Source of the DNA: Streptomyces omiyaensis
Lineage (GTDB): Bacteria > Actinomycetota > Actinomycetes > Streptomycetales > Streptomycetaceae
Assembly (NCBI RefSeq): GCF_014650895.1
Contig: NZ_BMVV01000029.1
Location: 1 to 64,000 of the forward strand
Direction: 5' to 3'
Length of the DNA stretch: 64,000 nt
Shown here: positions 30,162 through 41,523 of the stretch, one piece after another
Position numbering within the stretch: position 1 is the stretch's first letter
Layout: the number at the start of each line of letters is the position of its first letter
The notes under the pieces: model-generated
Databases searched by the model: none
The model's input: the letters and a program-made list of their open reading frames with translations, nothing else
Told to the model about the DNA's origin: nothing
Made by a program: the position numbers and the translations under genes

Positions 30162-32630
30162 TCAGTACGCGGACCGGTCCGGGATCCGGGCGAGAAGGGC
30201 GTACGGCCGGTCCGCGAAGAGCTCCGCCACCGGGGTCCCGCGCCCCGGCCCGCCGGTGAACTCCCGCGTCCCGTCGAGGACGTCGGCCCACCGCCCGGCC
30301 GGGAGGGCCAGCGCGGTGTCCCGCCAGCCGCCCGCCTCGGCGAGCCGCAGCGAGAGCCGGGTCACCGCGGTGACCACCTCCCCCGAGCGGGCGAAGGCGA
30401 GGCAGTGCGCGGCGGCCGGTCCCCCGGCGGCGAGCGGCAGATGGGTGCCGCCGGGACCGAAGGCCGCCGGCCGCTCCCGGCGCAGCCGCAGCGCGGCCCG
30501 GACGAGCACGGTCCGGTCGTCGTCCGGGCCGGGCGCGAACGGCGCCCGGTTGTCCGGGTCGACCAGGGCCCGGTACTCCCGCTCGGTGTTCTGGTAGAGC
30601 TCCGGCACGCCCGGCATGGTCAGCTGCACCAGGGCCGCGGCGTCCGCGTGCGCCCGGATGTGCGGCTCCAGGGCGAACGCGGCTTCGGACGCCTTCCGCA
30701 GCGGGACGCGGCCGGGCCCGGCGGCCACGAACTCGCCCACCGCCCGCTCGTAGGCGGGGTCCTGCTCGGTCCAGGAGGTCCGCAGCCCCTCCTCCCGCAC
30801 CGCCTTGAGCACGGCGGGACCGATCCGCTCCGGGTCGGGGTCGCCGAAGCCGAAGGCGGTCTGCCAGGCCGTCCAGGCGAGGTGCGGGTCCGGCGCCGGG
30901 ATCCCGGAGACCTCGGACAGCAGTCCGGCCCAGACGTCCGGGCACTGGGCGAGGACCGCGATCGCCGCGCGCACGTCGGCGCTGCGCTTGGTGTCGTGCG
31001 TGGTCAGGACCGTCCCGCCGGCCGGCCAGTCGCGGGCGAGCCGGACGCAGGCGGCGTGGAACTCCTCCGGGCCGACGGCGGGCCGGCCCGGGTCGCCGCC
31101 GACCTCGTTGGCCGAGAGCAGCGGGGCGTAGCGGTAGAAGGCGGTGTCCTCGGTGGACTTGGCCCGCAGCGCCGAGGAGGTCTGGGCGAAGCGGGCCCGG
31201 AAGGCCCGGTGGGCGGGGGAGTCGCCGTGGACGCCGAGGACGAGTCCCCGGACGGCGTCCACCGCGGCGGCCTCCTCGGGCACCGCGAACGCGGCCCGTG
31301 CGCCGCGGGCGGCCTCGGGGGTCAGGACCCGCTCGGCGCCGGTCCGGTAGGGGCGGTAGACCGGCATGCGGACGAGGAGTTCCTCGATCGCGGTCCGCAG
31401 CGCCCACGGCGCGTGGTCCTGGAGCGCGGGGTCGGCGGCGCAGAGCCGGACCGCGGCCCGGGTCAGGACGGCCGTCTCGGCCGCCAGGTCGTGCCGCACC
31501 ACCTCGTAGGCGGCGCGCCGGCCGGTCGCCTCCCACTCCCCGCCCCGGTCGGCCGAGCGCCCCGCGAACTCCCGGTAGAGATCGGCGAGTTCGGCGGAGC
31601 CCTCGGGGTCGGTGAGCACGCCGTCGACCAGCCGCAGGGCGTCGTAGCCAGTGGTCCCGGCCACCGGCCAGGCGTCCGGCAGCGTCTCGTCCCCGGTGAG
31701 GATCTTCTCGACCACCGTCCAGCAGCGGCCGCCGGTCGCCTCCGCCAGCCGCTCCAAGTAACCCTGGGGGTCGGCGAGTCCGTCCGGGTGGTCGATGCGC
31801 AGGCCCTCGACCACTCCGTCGGCGACCAGCTCCAGGATCTTCGCGTGGCTCGCCGCGAAGACCTCCGGGTCCTCCACCCGCACGCCGATCAGGTCCGAGA
31901 CGGTGAAGAAGCGGCGGTAGTCCAGCTCGGTGCGGGCCAGCCGCCACCAGCCGAGCCGGTACCACTGGGCGTCGAGCAGCTCGTCCAGGGGCAGGTGCGC
32001 GGTGCCGTCGCGGAGCGGGAACGCCTGCCCGTCGAGGTGGAGTTCGCCGCCTTCGACCCGCAGCCGGTCGCGCACCTCGGAGAGCCGGGCGGGCAGCACC
32101 GGCAGCAGCATCCGGCCGTCGCCCGCCGAGCGGTCGACGTCGAACCAGCGGCCGTACGGCGAGTCGGGGCCGTGCCGCAGGACCTCCCGCAGCGCGTGGT
32201 TGTGGCGCGGCGAGGCCGCCATGTGGTTGGGCACCAGGTCCACCACCAGGCCGAGGCCGTGGGCGCGGGCGGTGGCGGCGAGCGACCGCAGCCCCGCCTC
32301 GCCGCCGAGCTCGGCCCTGACCGAGCGGTGGTCGGTGACGTCGTACCCGTGGGTGGAGCCCGGCACCGCCTCCAGGACGGGCGAGAGGTGCAGGTGGGAG
32401 ACGCCGAGCCCGGCGAGGTGCGGCACGGCCCGCTCGGCCGCGGCGAACGGGAAAGCGGGCTGGAGCTGGAGCCGGTAGGTGGCGGTGGGCACCACGGCGG
32501 GCGCCGGGCGGGCGGGATCCGCGGGGCGGGCGGGGCGGGCCGGGTGGGGGGCGGGGGGAGAGGCGCGGTGGGCGGAGGGGGAGCGGCGCGGGGGCTGCGC
32601 GGGGGAGGACGAGGCCTGGTTGGGCGTCAT
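30162..32630 (-). CDS. treY: Malto-oligosyltrehalose synthase TreY
   Basis: 822 residues, GH13. It isomerises the terminal alpha-1,4 link of malto-oligosaccharides to alpha,alpha-1,1. Motifs: TYRLQLQPAFPF, GSTHGYDVTDH, LVVDLVPNHMA, GLRIDHPDGL with the nucleophile Asp, the VVEKIL acid Glu, and TTHDTKRSADVR. A 45-residue Pro/Ala-rich N-terminal extension (PARPARPADPARPAPA) is longer than usual. The start is ATG 32630. The divergent region to the MFS gene holds palindromes that may be operators. Confidence 0.95.
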   Translation of the reverse strand: MTPNQASSSPAQPPRRSPSAHRASPPAPHPARPARPADPARPAPAVVPTATYRLQLQPAFPFAAAERAVPHLAGLGVSHLHLSPVLEAVPGSTHGYDVTDHRSVRAELGGEAGLRSLAATARAHGLGLVVDLVPNHMAASPRHNHALREVLRHGPDSPYGRWFDVDRSAGDGRMLLPVLPARLSEVRDRLRVEGGELHLDGQAFPLRDGTAHLPLDELLDAQWYRLGWWRLARTELDYRRFFTVSDLIGVRVEDPEVFAASHAKILELVADGVVEGLRIDHPDGLADPQGYLERLAEATGGRCWTVVEKILTGDETLPDAWPVAGTTGYDALRLVDGVLTDPEGSAELADLYREFAGRSADRGGEWEATGRRAAYEVVRHDLAAETAVLTRAAVRLCAADPALQDHAPWALRTAIEELLVRMPVYRPYRTGAERVLTPEAARGARAAFAVPEEAAAVDAVRGLVLGVHGDSPAHRAFRARFAQTSSALRAKSTEDTAFYRYAPLLSANEVGGDPGRPAVGPEEFHAACVRLARDWPAGGTVLTTHDTKRSADVRAAIAVLAQCPDVWAGLLSEVSGIPAPDPHLAWTAWQTAFGFGDPDPERIGPAVLKAVREEGLRTSWTEQDPAYERAVGEFVAAGPGRVPLRKASEAAFALEPHIRAHADAAALVQLTMPGVPELYQNTEREYRALVDPDNRAPFAPGPDDDRTVLVRAALRLRRERPAAFGPGGTHLPLAAGGPAAAHCLAFARSGEVVTAVTRLSLRLAEAGGWRDTALALPAGRWADVLDGTREFTGGPGRGTPVAELFADRPYALLARIPDRSAY

Positions 32631-32649
32631 GCGAACGTACGTACCCCGT

Positions 32650-32691
32650 ACGGAAGCTTCCGTGTCATCGGCCGGTGCACCCGTTCGGGTG
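32650..32691. promoter_or_regulatory. Palindromes in the treY/MFS divergent promoter region
   Basis: ACGGAAGCTTCCGT (32650-32663) is a perfect 14-bp palindrome and CACCCGTTCGGGTG (32678-32691) has perfect 6-bp arms. The second lies about where the -35 of the MFS promoter would be (TAGTTT -10 at 32700-32705, six bases before the ATG). Confidence 0.45.
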
Positions 32692-33918
32692 TATCGCGTT
32701 AGTTTCGGCCGATGCTCCGGACCTACCGCGACACCTTCGCCCTGCTCGGCCCCGTCCTTCCGGCCCTCTCCTTCCTCGGCCGGCTGCCGACCGCGATGTG
32801 CCAGCTCGGCAGCGTGCTCCTGGTCGCGCAGACCAGCGGCTCGCTCGCCACGGCGGGGCTCGCGGGCGGTGCGCTGGCCGCCGGGCAGACCGTCGCGGGG
32901 CCCCTGCTCGGCCGCCTCGCGGACCGGCGCGGCCAGCGCGGGCCGGTCCTGGCCGCCTCCCTCGCCAACGCGGTCGCGGTCGCCGTCCTGGTCCTCGCCG
33001 CCGTCGCCCGCGCCCCGCTGGGGCTCCTGGTCCCGCTGGCCCTGCTCGCCGGGGCGACCGTCCCCCAGATCGGGCCGCTCGCCCGGACCCGCTCGGTGGC
33101 GCTCGCCCGGCGGGCCGGCGCCGACGACCGGACGGTCGGCGCCGTCCTCTCCTTCGAGGGCACCCTCGACGAGGTCTCCTTCGTCCTGGGCCCGGCGCTC
33201 GTCGGCCTCGCCGCCGCCCTCGCCCACCCGGGCGCCGCCCTGCTCGGCGCGGCCCTGCTGCTCGCCCTCTGCGGCACCGGCTTCGCCCTCCACCCGACCG
33301 CCCGCGCCACCGCGCCGGGACCGGACGCGACCGCCACCCGTCCGGGCGCCGCCGAACGGACGCGGCTGCCCGGCTCCGCCTACGCCCTCCGGGTGACGAT
33401 GGCCCTCCAGGGCGCCATGTTCGGCGCCTCCCAGGCCGGGATCACCGCACTCACCACCGGCCTCGGCGCCCCGGCCCAGGCCGGGCTCGTCTACGCGGCG
33501 ATGGGGGTGATGAGCGCCGCCGTCGGCCTCTCGCTCGCCGCGCTGCCCGCCCGGATCGGACTCGCGTCGCGCTGGCGGGCCGCGACCGCCGGTCTCGTCC
33601 TGCTCTCCGTCCCGCTGCTCGCCGTCGACTCCCTCCCCGGCCTCTACGCGGTGGTGACCGTGCTCGGCGCCGCCTACGCCCCGCACCTCATCACGGTCTT
33701 CGCGCTCACCGAGCGGACCGTCCCGGCCGGCCGGCTCGCCGAGGCCATGGCCTTCCTGACCAGCGGGATCGTGGGAGGCCAGGCGCTCGCCCTGGCCCTG
33801 TCGGGGCGGCTCGCCGAACAGCACGGCGCCCCCGCCGCCTTCGCGGTGGCGGTGGGGGCGGCCGTGGCCTGCGCGGTGCTCTCCTGGACCGTGCGGACCG
33901 GGGGCCCGCGCGGTCCGC

Positions 33919-36039
<2,121 letters not shown>

Positions 36040-36175
36040 GGATTGAATCTTCCTCTTCTGTCCGGGTTCGGGTGTGCTCTTCGGCCAGATCCTGCCCGAA
36101 AGATGCGCAACCTCCCAGGAACGCGCCCCGTCCTACCGGGTGACCGCACACCAAGCGGGGGGTAGAGGGGGAAAT

Positions 36176-37033
36176 GTGTACGAAATAGTGCGCCGCCACC
36201 TGGGGAAGGTGGTGGCAGGAGCGGCCATGGCGGTCACGGGGACCGCCGTCGCGGTCGCGGTCTCGCTGCCGGGCGCGGCCGGGGCGGACGACGCCCCCGC
36301 CGGACGCGCCGCCGGGACGCCCGGCGCGGCGCGCGGCGCGGCGGACGCCCCGCAGGGCGCCGGCGGCGCCCCGGACGCGGAGGGCACGGGCGGCCGGGGG
36401 GCCGCCGCGCTCGCCCCCGCCACCGTCGCCCCGGCCGCCGCCGAGGGCGAGAAGGGCACCGGCACCGACCCGCTCACCGACGCCGAGCTGGACCGGGCCC
36501 GGAGCCTGGCGCTCGGCCCGGCCGACGCCGCCGCCCGGCAGGACGTCGACGGCGACCGGGGCGCCCCCCAGCACCTCGGCACCGAACTCGCCGACCCGGT
36601 CCCCGGCCGGGAGGGCGACCGCCGCGCGCTCGTCCGCTTCTACGACTACGCCCGCGACGAACTCGTCACCCGGACCGTCGACCTGGCCACCGGCAAGGTC
36701 GAGACCACCGCCGCCCGGCGCGGGGTCCAGCCCTCCGCCCACCCCCAGGAGCTGCGCGCCGCCCTGGAGCTCATCCTCGCGAGCCCGCTCGGCGCGGGCG
36801 TCAGGGAGGACTACCGGGACGCCACCGGGACCGAGCTGAAGGGGCCCGACCAGCTCTGGTTCAACGGCGACGTCTACCGCACCTACAGGGAGAGGAACGT
36901 CCCCGCGGCGCTCTCCCGCTGCGGCGAGCACCGCTGCGTCCGGCTCGTCACCAAGGTCCGCAACGGCGCCTGGATCGACACCCGGAACCTGATCGTCGAC
37001 CTCTCCGCGAGGAACGTCGTCCGCGTCGGCTGA
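36176..37033 (+). CDS. Exported subunit B-like protein of a split copper amine oxidase
   Basis: 285 residues from GTG 36176 (GAGGGGGAA ribosome site). A signal peptide (VVAGAAMAVTGTAVAVAVSLPGAAGA region, about 8-36) and a Gly/Ala/Pro-rich linker (to about 90) precede a domain with LTDAELDRARSLAL, RFYDYARDELVTRTVDLATGKVE, and WFNGDVYRTYRERNVPAALSRCGEHRC motifs. These correspond to the N2/N3 domains of copper amine oxidases. Homologues are annotated as tyramine oxidase subunit B. The catalytic gene follows after 66 bases. Confidence 0.82.
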   Translation: MYEIVRRHLGKVVAGAAMAVTGTAVAVAVSLPGAAGADDAPAGRAAGTPGAARGAADAPQGAGGAPDAEGTGGRGAAALAPATVAPAAAEGEKGTGTDPLTDAELDRARSLALGPADAAARQDVDGDRGAPQHLGTELADPVPGREGDRRALVRFYDYARDELVTRTVDLATGKVETTAARRGVQPSAHPQELRAALELILASPLGAGVREDYRDATGTELKGPDQLWFNGDVYRTYRERNVPAALSRCGEHRCVRLVTKVRNGAWIDTRNLIVDLSARNVVRVG

Positions 37034-37099
37034 CCACCGCCGCCCGCTGTTCCCTTCCCGCCCCCGCCACGGGGCCCACGCACGAAGGAGCACGTCCGC

Positions 37100-38416
37100 A
37101 TGACCGACCTGCACCGCCGGCGAGCCAGGGGGATCCTCGCCGCCCTCGCGGCCACCGCCTTCCTCGGCACCGCCACCGCGGCCGCCGCGCCCGGCGCCCC
37201 GACGCCGCCGACCGTCCCCCGCCCGACCGCCCAGCCCCGCCCGCCCGTCCACGCCGTCTGCTCCTCCGCGTACCGCATCACCCGGACGCTCGACGGCGGC
37301 GCCTCCTGGGACATGTGCTGGCGCTACAGCACCGACGCCGGCCTGATCCTCGACCGGGTCACCTACCGGCCGCCCGGCGGCGCCGCCGTCCGGGTCCTCA
37401 CCACCGCCCGGCTCGCCCAGATCCACGTGCCGTACGACGACGGCGGGGCCGAGTACGACGACCTCACCGGCGCCGGCTTCGGCTGGGGACTCCAGGACCT
37501 CAAGCCCGCCGAGTGCCCCGGCGGCACCCTCTCCACCGTGAAGGTCCCCGAGGTCGGCCAGGTCAAGGGCGTCTGCGCCACCACCCGGGCCCGCGGCCAC
37601 GCCTACCGGATGGCCAGCGACTCCGGCGCCGGAGTCCACCAGGCCCAGGCCGAGGACCTGCTCGTCTACACGGTCAACAAGGTCGGCTGGTACGAGTACA
37701 TCTCCGAGTGGCGCTTCTCCTCGGACGGCACCATCGGCGCCAACGTGGGCGCCACCGGCAGCCTCTCGCCGGTCGACTACAACGCCACCGACGGGCGCGG
37801 CTGGCCCCTCGGCAAGGGTGCCCGCGGCTACGCCACCAGCCACGCCCACAACGTCTTCTGGAAGCTCGACTTCGGCCTCGACGGCGGCAGGGACCGCATC
37901 GAGCAGTACGACTCCGCCGTCACCCCGCCCGTCGGCGACGGCAGCCCCACCGTGAAGACCCGGCGGACCGCCGTCACCAGGGAACTCGCCGGGGACGCCG
38001 CGAACATGCGCTGGTGGCGGGTGGTCAGCGGCACGGGGAAGAACGCCGACGGGCACGCCCGCAGCTACGAGATCGTCCCCGGCCGCACCGACACCCACGC
38101 CGGCCGCGGCTTCACGCAGCACGACGTCTACTTCACCGAGTCCCGCGCCTGCGAGCAGTACGCCAGCAACAACATCGGCAACTGCGGGGCCGGTGCCGGT
38201 GACAGCGTGGACAAATGGGTCAACGGGGAGACTCTGACCAAACCGTCCGTCTGGGTCAACATCGGGTTCCACCACATCGCCCGGGACGAGGACCAGCAGC
38301 CCATGCCCGTCCACTGGCAGGGCTTCCAGCTCGCCCCCCGGGACGCAACCGCTATGAATCCGCTCACTCCGCCCGATCTCGCCTCCCAGAACGGACAGCC
38401 GCCCACGCAGAGTTGA
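37100..38416 (+). CDS. Secreted copper amine oxidase catalytic subunit
   Basis: 438 residues. A signal peptide (about 1-32, ILAALAATAFLGTATAAAAP) precedes the copper amine oxidase catalytic domain. The TPQ-forming Tyr lies in GWYEYISEW (classically N-Y-D/E-Y), copper His pair in SHAHNVFWKLDF, and the third His in GFHHIARDEDQQPMPVHW. The catalytic-base region DLTGAGFGWGLQDL and the late QHDVYFTESRACEQYASNN segment are present. The usual single chain is split here into this gene and the upstream subunit gene. It likely oxidises extracellular amines to aldehydes with H2O2 release. Confidence 0.87.
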   Translation: MTDLHRRRARGILAALAATAFLGTATAAAAPGAPTPPTVPRPTAQPRPPVHAVCSSAYRITRTLDGGASWDMCWRYSTDAGLILDRVTYRPPGGAAVRVLTTARLAQIHVPYDDGGAEYDDLTGAGFGWGLQDLKPAECPGGTLSTVKVPEVGQVKGVCATTRARGHAYRMASDSGAGVHQAQAEDLLVYTVNKVGWYEYISEWRFSSDGTIGANVGATGSLSPVDYNATDGRGWPLGKGARGYATSHAHNVFWKLDFGLDGGRDRIEQYDSAVTPPVGDGSPTVKTRRTAVTRELAGDAANMRWWRVVSGTGKNADGHARSYEIVPGRTDTHAGRGFTQHDVYFTESRACEQYASNNIGNCGAGAGDSVDKWVNGETLTKPSVWVNIGFHHIARDEDQQPMPVHWQGFQLAPRDATAMNPLTPPDLASQNGQPPTQS

Positions 38417-38524
38417 GCAAGCAGCCGACCGATCCTGCTGCACCGCCTCCCGCTCGCGGAGTACCCTTCCTTGATCTTGTCGGAAGAATCGGGACGGGCG
38501 TCCAGAGCAGAAGGCGGTGCGCGG

Positions 38525-39808
38525 GTGAGCTCGGGAGGTCGTGAGCTGCCCCCAGGTGACGCGGGTCACGAGGGGGGACCGGCCGACCCCGGGGAGGCGC
38601 CGCCCGGCGTGGTCCTGCCCCCCGGGGCCGCCGCCCCCGGCGCGGTCCCCGTGGTCCGCCCGGTGGAGATCGGCGCCGAACTCGAATGGGGCGCCGAGGC
38701 CTGGAGCGAGGTCCGCACCCGCGCCCAGCGCGCCGGCCGCGCCTACATCTGGCTCAATCTCGTCGAACAGCGGATGCGGGCCGTCGTCGCCGCCGTCCTC
38801 CGGCCCGTCTACGAACCCGTCCACGGCGACGAGTGGGTCGTCGCCGCCGCCGGCCCGGCCGGCCAGGAATGGGTCCGCCGCGCCGTCGCCGTCCGCGAGG
38901 TCTCCCGCCGCAAGGGCTACCTCCTCGACCCCGCCGACGACAACGTCCTCTCCTTCCTCACCCTGCCCCAGCTCCGCGAGCTGATGGTCCAGCACTGGCC
39001 CTGCTTCGAGCCCTACTTCGACGACCGGCGCGAGGTCGAGCTCGCCCTCGACGAGCTGGAGGTGACCCGCAACGTCGTCTCCCGCAACCGGGCCCTCTCG
39101 CCCACCGTCCTCGCCCAGGCCGAACGGGCCTCCGCCCGCATCCTGGAGATCCTCGGCAGCGGCGCCGGGGTCCCCTCCGCCGACCGGCTGCCCGTCGACG
39201 CCGTCGAGGACCTCGTCGGCGACCGGTACGCCGACGTCGTCTCCGTCCACCCCGACCGCGTCCGGCTCCAGCGCCAGCTGCCCGCCGAGGACCTCTTCGG
39301 CGGCGCCCGCCGCCTCGACGCCACCGGCATAGGCCTGAACCTCCTCGTGCAGAACTTCTCCGGCCGCCGCATGGTCCGCCTCGCCGAGTCCGGCTGCCGG
39401 ATACGGCTCCTCTTCCTCAACCCCGCCAGCAGCGCCGTCAAGCGCCGCGAGCGGGAGCTCGGCATCAAGAAGGGCGAGCTGAGCCGGTCCGTCGAGATGA
39501 ACATCCTGCACATGCGCCGGGTCCGCTCCCGGCTCCGCGACCCCGACGCCTTCCAGATCCACGTCTTCGACGAGACCCCCCGCTTCACCGCCTACCTCGT
39601 CGACGGCGACGGGCCCGACGGCGTCGGCGTCGTCCAGTCCTACCTGCGCAGGGCCCGCGGCATGGAGGCCCCCGTCCTCGTCCTGCGCGGCGGCGGCCGG
39701 ACCGTCGTCCGGCACGGCGTCCCCGGCGCCGACGCGGACCACGGACTCTTCGAGACCTACCGGGAGGAGTTCGAGTCCGTGTGGCTCGACTCCCGGCCCG
39801 TGTCCTGA
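38525..39808 (+). CDS. SAV2148 family HEPN domain-containing protein
   Basis: 427 residues from GTG 38525 (AAGGCGG upstream); a TTG at 38471 is an alternative. After a disordered Gly/Pro-rich N-terminus (to about 45) comes the conserved core: VEIGAELEWGAEAWSEVRTRAQRAGRAYIWLNLVEQRMRAVV in parts, LRELMVQHWPCFEPYFDD, LDELEVTRNVVSRNRALSP, and RMVRLAESGCRIRLLFLNP. An R-x5-H (RELMVQH) resembles the HEPN RNase motif, but with an acidic residue after Arg, so nuclease activity is uncertain. Function unknown. A DEDDh exonuclease follows after 88 bases. Confidence 0.85.
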   Translation: MSSGGRELPPGDAGHEGGPADPGEAPPGVVLPPGAAAPGAVPVVRPVEIGAELEWGAEAWSEVRTRAQRAGRAYIWLNLVEQRMRAVVAAVLRPVYEPVHGDEWVVAAAGPAGQEWVRRAVAVREVSRRKGYLLDPADDNVLSFLTLPQLRELMVQHWPCFEPYFDDRREVELALDELEVTRNVVSRNRALSPTVLAQAERASARILEILGSGAGVPSADRLPVDAVEDLVGDRYADVVSVHPDRVRLQRQLPAEDLFGGARRLDATGIGLNLLVQNFSGRRMVRLAESGCRIRLLFLNPASSAVKRRERELGIKKGELSRSVEMNILHMRRVRSRLRDPDAFQIHVFDETPRFTAYLVDGDGPDGVGVVQSYLRRARGMEAPVLVLRGGGRTVVRHGVPGADADHGLFETYREEFESVWLDSRPVS

Positions 39809-39896
39809 CCGCCCCCGGCCGCACCCCGCGGCCGGATTGTCAGAGGCGCGTGCGAGGGTGTGAAGACCACGGGGGAGATCACGTAAGGAGGACCCG

Positions 39897-40622
39897 ATGG
39901 CCTGGCATGGGGAACCACTGGTCGGCTTCGACCTGGAGACGACGGGGACGGACCCGCTCGAATCCCGCATCGTCACCGCGTCGGTCGTCGGCGTCCACCG
40001 CGGCGCGGTGGTCCGCCAGCGGGACTGGCTCGCCGACCCCGGCGTCCGCATCCCCGAGCAGGCCTCGGCCATCCACGGCATCAGCAGCGAGCGGGCCGCC
40101 GCCGAGGGCCGCCCGGTCCGCGAGGTCGCCGACGAGGTCGCCGAGACCCTGACCGGCTACTGGACCCGGGGCGTCCCCGTCGTCGCCTACAACGCCTCCT
40201 TCGACCTCACCCTGCTCTCCGCCGAGCTGCACCGGCACGGCCTGCCCTCGCTCGCCGAGCGGATGGGCGGCACCGGCATCGGACCCGTCGTCGACCCGTA
40301 CACCATCGACCGGGCCGTCGACCGCTACCGGCGCGGCAAGCGCACCCTCGAAGCCGTCTGCGGCGAGTACGGCGTGGAGCTCACCAGCGCCCACCAGGCC
40401 TCCGCCGACGCCCTCGCGGCCGTCCGCGTCGCCGTCGCGATAGCCGAGCGGCACCCGAAGGTCGCCGCCCTCGCCCCGGCCGAGCTGCACGAGCGGCAGA
40501 TCGGCTGGTACCGCGCCTGGGCCGAGGACTTCCAGGCCTTCCTGCGCCGCAAGGGCGACCCGGAGGCGGTCGTCGACCCGGTGTGGCCGCTGCGCGGCGA
40601 GCCGGCCGCCGTCACCCCCTGA
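39897..40622 (+). CDS. DEDDh 3'-5' exonuclease (DNA polymerase III epsilon-like)
   Basis: 241 residues. ExoI FDLETTG (11-17) supplies the first Asp and Glu, ExoII YNASFDLTLL the second Asp, and ExoIII HQASADA the His and last Asp; IPEQASAIHGIS is the usual substrate-binding segment. The RBS is AAGGAGGA. Small epsilon-like proteins of this kind degrade single-stranded DNA or RNA ends. Position behind the HEPN gene suggests a shared transcript. Confidence 0.92.
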   Translation: MAWHGEPLVGFDLETTGTDPLESRIVTASVVGVHRGAVVRQRDWLADPGVRIPEQASAIHGISSERAAAEGRPVREVADEVAETLTGYWTRGVPVVAYNASFDLTLLSAELHRHGLPSLAERMGGTGIGPVVDPYTIDRAVDRYRRGKRTLEAVCGEYGVELTSAHQASADALAAVRVAVAIAERHPKVAALAPAELHERQIGWYRAWAEDFQAFLRRKGDPEAVVDPVWPLRGEPAAVTP

Positions 40623-40641
40623 CCGGCGCGCCGCCGGTCAG
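40619..40641. terminator. Hairpin containing both stop codons of convergent genes
   Basis: CTGACCGGC (40619-40627) and GCCGGTCAG (40633-40641) pair with a five-base loop. The TGA of the exonuclease gene and the TGA of the hydrolase gene both lie in the stem. Confidence 0.65.
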
Positions 40642-41468
40642 ACGTGCTCCTTGAGGAAGCCGAGCAGCAGGTCGTTCACGACCTCCGGCCGGTCCAGCTG
40701 GAGCCAGTGCCCCGCCTCCTCGACCCGCTCGTACCGCCAGGGCCCGCCGACCCGCTCGCCGGTGCCCACCATGGAGCGCTCGGTGAGGAAGCGGTCGCCC
40801 GTCGACCAGACGCCCAGCACCGGCACCGATTCCGGCAGCGGCGGCACCGGGAGCTCCGGGCCGAACTGGACCTCCGCCGGCAGACCCGCCCGGTAGACGT
40901 TCAGCGCCGCCGTCAGCGCCCCCGGGGCGCGCAGCGGCTCGATCACGGACTCCGCGTCCGGGTGCTCGGCCAGCATCTCGCGCAGCCCGGCGAAGCCGTC
41001 CCGCGACAGCCACTCCTCCGCGAGCCCGGCGAACTGGAACAGCAGCATGTACCAGGACCGCTTCCTCTGCTCCCACCCCGCGTCCCGGATCGCTCCGATG
41101 TGCCCGACCGAGAGCAGGCTCAGGCTCCGCACCCGCTCCGGCACCACCGACACCAGCCCCTGGGCCACCCCCGAACCCCAGTCGTGGCCCACCAGGTGGA
41201 AGCCGTCCACCTCCAGCCGGGCCAGCAGCTCCAGGAGGTCCCCGACGTGCTTCGCCGGGTGGTACGCCTCCGGGCCGCCCTCCGGACGGTCCGAGCCGCC
41301 GAAGCCGCGCAGGGTCGGGGCGACCGTGCGGAACCCGGCGGCGTTCAGCGCCGGCACCTGACGGCGCCACAGGTGATGGCTGTCGGGGAAGCCGTGGAGC
41401 AGCAGGACCACCGGTCCCTCGCCGCTCACCTCGACGTCCAGCGTCACCTCGGACAGTTCGACCCGCAT
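40638..41468 (-). CDS. Alpha/beta hydrolase (epoxide hydrolase/haloalkane dehalogenase type)
   Basis: 276 residues. The oxyanion-hole HGFPDSHHLW, RGFGGSDRP, the nucleophile elbow GHDWGS (Asp nucleophile) and the catalytic His in EAGHWLQLDRPE indicate an epoxide hydrolase-type active site. Start ATG 41468 (MRVELSEV); an ATG 14 codons upstream is possible. Single gene, possibly detoxifying epoxides; substrate unknown. Confidence 0.9.
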   Translation of the reverse strand: MRVELSEVTLDVEVSGEGPVVLLLHGFPDSHHLWRRQVPALNAAGFRTVAPTLRGFGGSDRPEGGPEAYHPAKHVGDLLELLARLEVDGFHLVGHDWGSGVAQGLVSVVPERVRSLSLLSVGHIGAIRDAGWEQRKRSWYMLLFQFAGLAEEWLSRDGFAGLREMLAEHPDAESVIEPLRAPGALTAALNVYRAGLPAEVQFGPELPVPPLPESVPVLGVWSTGDRFLTERSMVGTGERVGGPWRYERVEEAGHWLQLDRPEVVNDLLLGFLKEHV

Positions 41469-41523
41469 CGGCACACCCGTTCCCGTCGTCGCTCCGGTCG
41501 GCGGCACCATGATGGCAGTCCGG

